From an uncultured Clostridia bacterium (GTDB taxonomy: Bacteria > Bacillota > Clostridia > Christensenellales > Aristaeellaceae), in assembly GCA_934643535.1 (NCBI GenBank), contig CAKUCE010000001.1:1-33442 (forward strand): 33,442 nt of DNA. Direction: 5' to 3'. Of this stretch, positions 32,038 through 33,442 are shown piece by piece. The position numbers were made by a program, and so were the translations under genes. How positions within the stretch are numbered: the stretch's first letter is position 1; each line of letters begins with the position of its first letter. The notes beneath the pieces were generated by a model. It searched no databases, was not told where the DNA came from, and worked only from the letters and a program-made list of their open reading frames with translations.

Positions 32038-32991
32038 TCAGAATAGAGAGGTTTCGGAAACCTTGCGGCTGACGGTGTTGGCGATCAGCACCAGAATGAC
32101 GGAGATCACGGAGTTGAACAGACCGCCGGCGGTAGCCAGACCGTACTTCTGGCTGATCATACCGGTCTTGTACACGTAGGTGGGCAGCATTTCCGATACC
32201 TGAAGGTTCAGCGTATTCTGTAGCAGATAGATCTTGTCGAACACGCAGTTGAGCAGCTGGCCGATCTGCATGATGAGCAGCAGGATAAAGGTGGGCATGA
32301 TGCAGGGGATGGTCACGTGCAGGATCTGCTTCCAGCGGTTGGCACCGTCGATGCGGGCCGCCTCGTAGAGGCAGTGGTCGATGCCGGTGATGGCGGAAAT
32401 GTAGATGACCGCGTTCCAGCCGGTCCCCTGCCAGAGGCCGGAGATAATGTTGATGGCGTAGAAGTAGTCCGGGTTGCCCATGAAGTTCACCGGGGTCAGG
32501 CCCATACTCTTGTAGATCTTCGCCAGCACACCCAGGGAGGGGGAACAGATGGTGTTGATCATGGAGACTAGAACCACGGTGGAGATGAAGTGGGGCAGAT
32601 AGGAAACGGTCTGGACGATCTTCTTGTAGGGCGCGCTGTGAATTTCATTCAGCAGAATGGCGAACACCAGCGGCGCGGGGAAGACGATGGCCAGAGACAG
32701 CAGGTTCAGCGACAGGGTGTTTTTGATGTACTGCCACAGATCGGGGCTGGACAAAAGGCGCTCGAACCATTTCAGGCCGACGTACTTGGAGCCTTCAAAG
32801 CCCTTGAGCAGCTTGTAGTCGTAGAAGGCGGCCCGCAGGAAGTACATGGGCATGTACTTGAAAAGGATCATGTACGCCAGTACCGGGATGACCATCATGT
32901 AGATGTAGCGGTTCTGCCAGATCCGGTTTGCCACATGCTTGCGGGAGGGGGCAAAGCTGGGAGCGGGCTTTTGAAGTTTGACGGAACTCAA
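32038..32991 (-). CDS. Carbohydrate ABC transporter permease (LplB-like)
   Basis: A 317-residue permease with six predicted helices. Recognisable segments are YMMVIPVLAYMILFKYMPM in the first helix, the AFYDYKLLKGFEGSKYVGL loop and the EAA motif YEAARIDGANRWKQILHVTIP. I place the start at a TTG (32991) because AAAGGAG lies 8 bases upstream and the protein then has family length; the longer frame to 33177 would translate through the promoter and palindrome. It is the first gene of the operon with the second permease and the binding protein. Substrate unknown; LplB relatives import oligosaccharides. Confidence 0.88.
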   Translation of the reverse strand: MSSVKLQKPAPSFAPSRKHVANRIWQNRYIYMMVIPVLAYMILFKYMPMYFLRAAFYDYKLLKGFEGSKYVGLKWFERLLSSPDLWQYIKNTLSLNLLSLAIVFPAPLVFAILLNEIHSAPYKKIVQTVSYLPHFISTVVLVSMINTICSPSLGVLAKIYKSMGLTPVNFMGNPDYFYAINIISGLWQGTGWNAVIYISAITGIDHCLYEAARIDGANRWKQILHVTIPCIMPTFILLLIMQIGQLLNCVFDKIYLLQNTLNLQVSEMLPTYVYKTGMISQKYGLATAGGLFNSVISVILVLIANTVSRKVSETSLF

Positions 32992-33045
32992 GGCAAGGGC
33001 TCCTTTCCGTATGAAAAATAAAAAAAGAAACGTCTTGCTTTTCAA

Positions 33046-33081
33046 CCTCTTTCCCATCAAACCGGTTTGATGGAAAAGAGG
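33046..33081. promoter_or_regulatory. 36-bp palindrome, candidate LacI-family operator or leader hairpin
   Basis: The central 20 bases (33054-33073) are a perfect palindrome, CCATCAAACC/GGTTTGATGG, with 8-base flanks CCTCTTTC/AAAAGAGG that pair with one mismatch. The AAACCGGTTT core is the usual style of LacI-family operators. It lies ~65 bases downstream of the proximal promoter start, so it may act as a road-block operator, or as an 18-bp hairpin in the RNA. Confidence 0.55.
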
Positions 33082-33144
33082 AAAAGCAGTCTGGCTTTGG
33101 AAACCCATTCGAATGAAACAAACTGTTCTTTCGTCTGTATGGTA

Positions 33145-33173
33145 ATTATAACAACTTTCCCCGGCAGATGCAA
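33145..33173 (-). promoter_or_regulatory. Proximal sigma-A promoter of the ABC importer operon
   Basis: On the minus strand TTGCAT (33168-33173) and TATAAT (33145-33150) have a 17-base spacer. These are the same two hexamers as in the rpsB promoter. Confidence 0.75.
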
Positions 33174-33245
33174 GCACCTTTCACAAAGAAACTGCAATTT
33201 GTGCCGGGAATGGCCGTTTGGTTGCCAGAGTTTCCATGTACCCTG

Positions 33246-33274
33246 ATTATAGCAGGTTGATAAATAGTTGTCAA
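33246..33274 (-). promoter_or_regulatory. Distal, full-consensus sigma-A promoter of the ABC importer operon
   Basis: On the minus strand TTGACA (33269-33274) and TATAAT (33246-33251) with a 17-base spacer match consensus exactly. It lies 101 bases upstream of the proximal promoter. No minus-strand gene starts between them, so both must serve the permease operon. Such a strong site suggests repression is the main control. Confidence 0.8.
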
Positions 33275-33321
33275 CGGTGAATTTTGGAATTTGAACAAAA
33301 CTTTTCTTCTCAACGAGAAAC

Positions 33322-33442
33322 AGCCCTGTGCCGAAACGGCATAGGGCTTAGACTGTCGAAAAATCCCTTCGGGAGAGTTGTCAGAGGGGCCTCAGCCCTT
33401 TTCGGCCCGCGCCGCAACGCGGCGTGGGCTTCGGCTCTGCGG
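33322..33442. other. Non-coding hairpin-rich end of the window
   Basis: AGCCCTGTGCC (33322-33332) pairs with GGCATAGGGCT (33338-33348), with one G-T. Further on is GCCCGCGCCG/CGCGGCGTGGGC. No gene or start is visible to the end. On the minus strand the first hairpin may end an operon lying outside the window, but no T-run supports this well. Confidence 0.4.

Overview
The window looks like a stretch of chromosome from a GC-rich Firmicute of the Clostridia type, possibly a gut Christensenellales-like lineage (inferred from gene content and style; no 16S or marker search was possible). Supporting signs are strong AGGAGG-type ribosome binding sites, sigma-A promoters with 17-bp spacers, the DapL diaminopimelate route, a Re-citrate-synthase-like enzyme, an LplB/LplC/LipO-type sugar ABC system, and secreted proteins with SH3 domains. 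Most of it is ordinary, densely packed chromosomal DNA. There is no CRISPR array, no transposase, and no tRNA or rRNA that I could recognise.

Layout. 1-265 is a non-coding, palindrome-rich 140-bp tandem repeat. 266-5136 (minus) is a probable operon: a low-molecular-weight tyrosine phosphatase, an SCP2-like lipid-binding protein, a very large sortase-B-like membrane protein that has lost its catalytic residues, and a DUF1015 protein. 5340-6605 (plus) is an M18 aminopeptidase. 6689-9790 holds a divergent AraC regulator and GH42 beta-galactosidase pair. 9754-12084 (minus) is an exported SH3-domain protein whose 3' end overlaps the galactosidase. 12256-14850 (minus) is an aminotransferase and Re-citrate-synthase-like operon.

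15275-17504 is a broken gliding-type ABC locus. The ATPase stops inside its Walker A motif, the permease and the first part of the GldG-like protein are missing, and about 280 bp carrying a piece of a phage-type small coiled-coil gene and its terminator sits in their place. The end of the GldG-like gene and an intact DUF4340 gene follow. This is either a real deletion/insertion or an assembly chimera.

17600-23264 (plus) is a translation block: promoter, structured leader, rpsB, tsf, a 523-bp repeat-filled gap, pyrH, argS and a TrmH-family RNA methyltransferase. The usual frr after pyrH is absent. 23328-26818 (minus) encodes a GT-C-like membrane protein and a secreted protein of unknown function. 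27043-29192 (plus) is dapF-dapL, the last two steps to meso-diaminopimelate. 29394-32991 (minus) is a complete sugar-type ABC importer (two permeases and a binding protein, no ATPase), driven by two tandem promoters. A 36-bp near-perfect palindrome with a LacI-like core lies in its leader.

The least ordinary items are the catalytically dead sortase with its roughly 580-residue cytosolic tail, the chimeric ABC/phage locus, the rpsB leader, and the palindrome ahead of the sugar importer. I did not find a clear new defence or mobile system.
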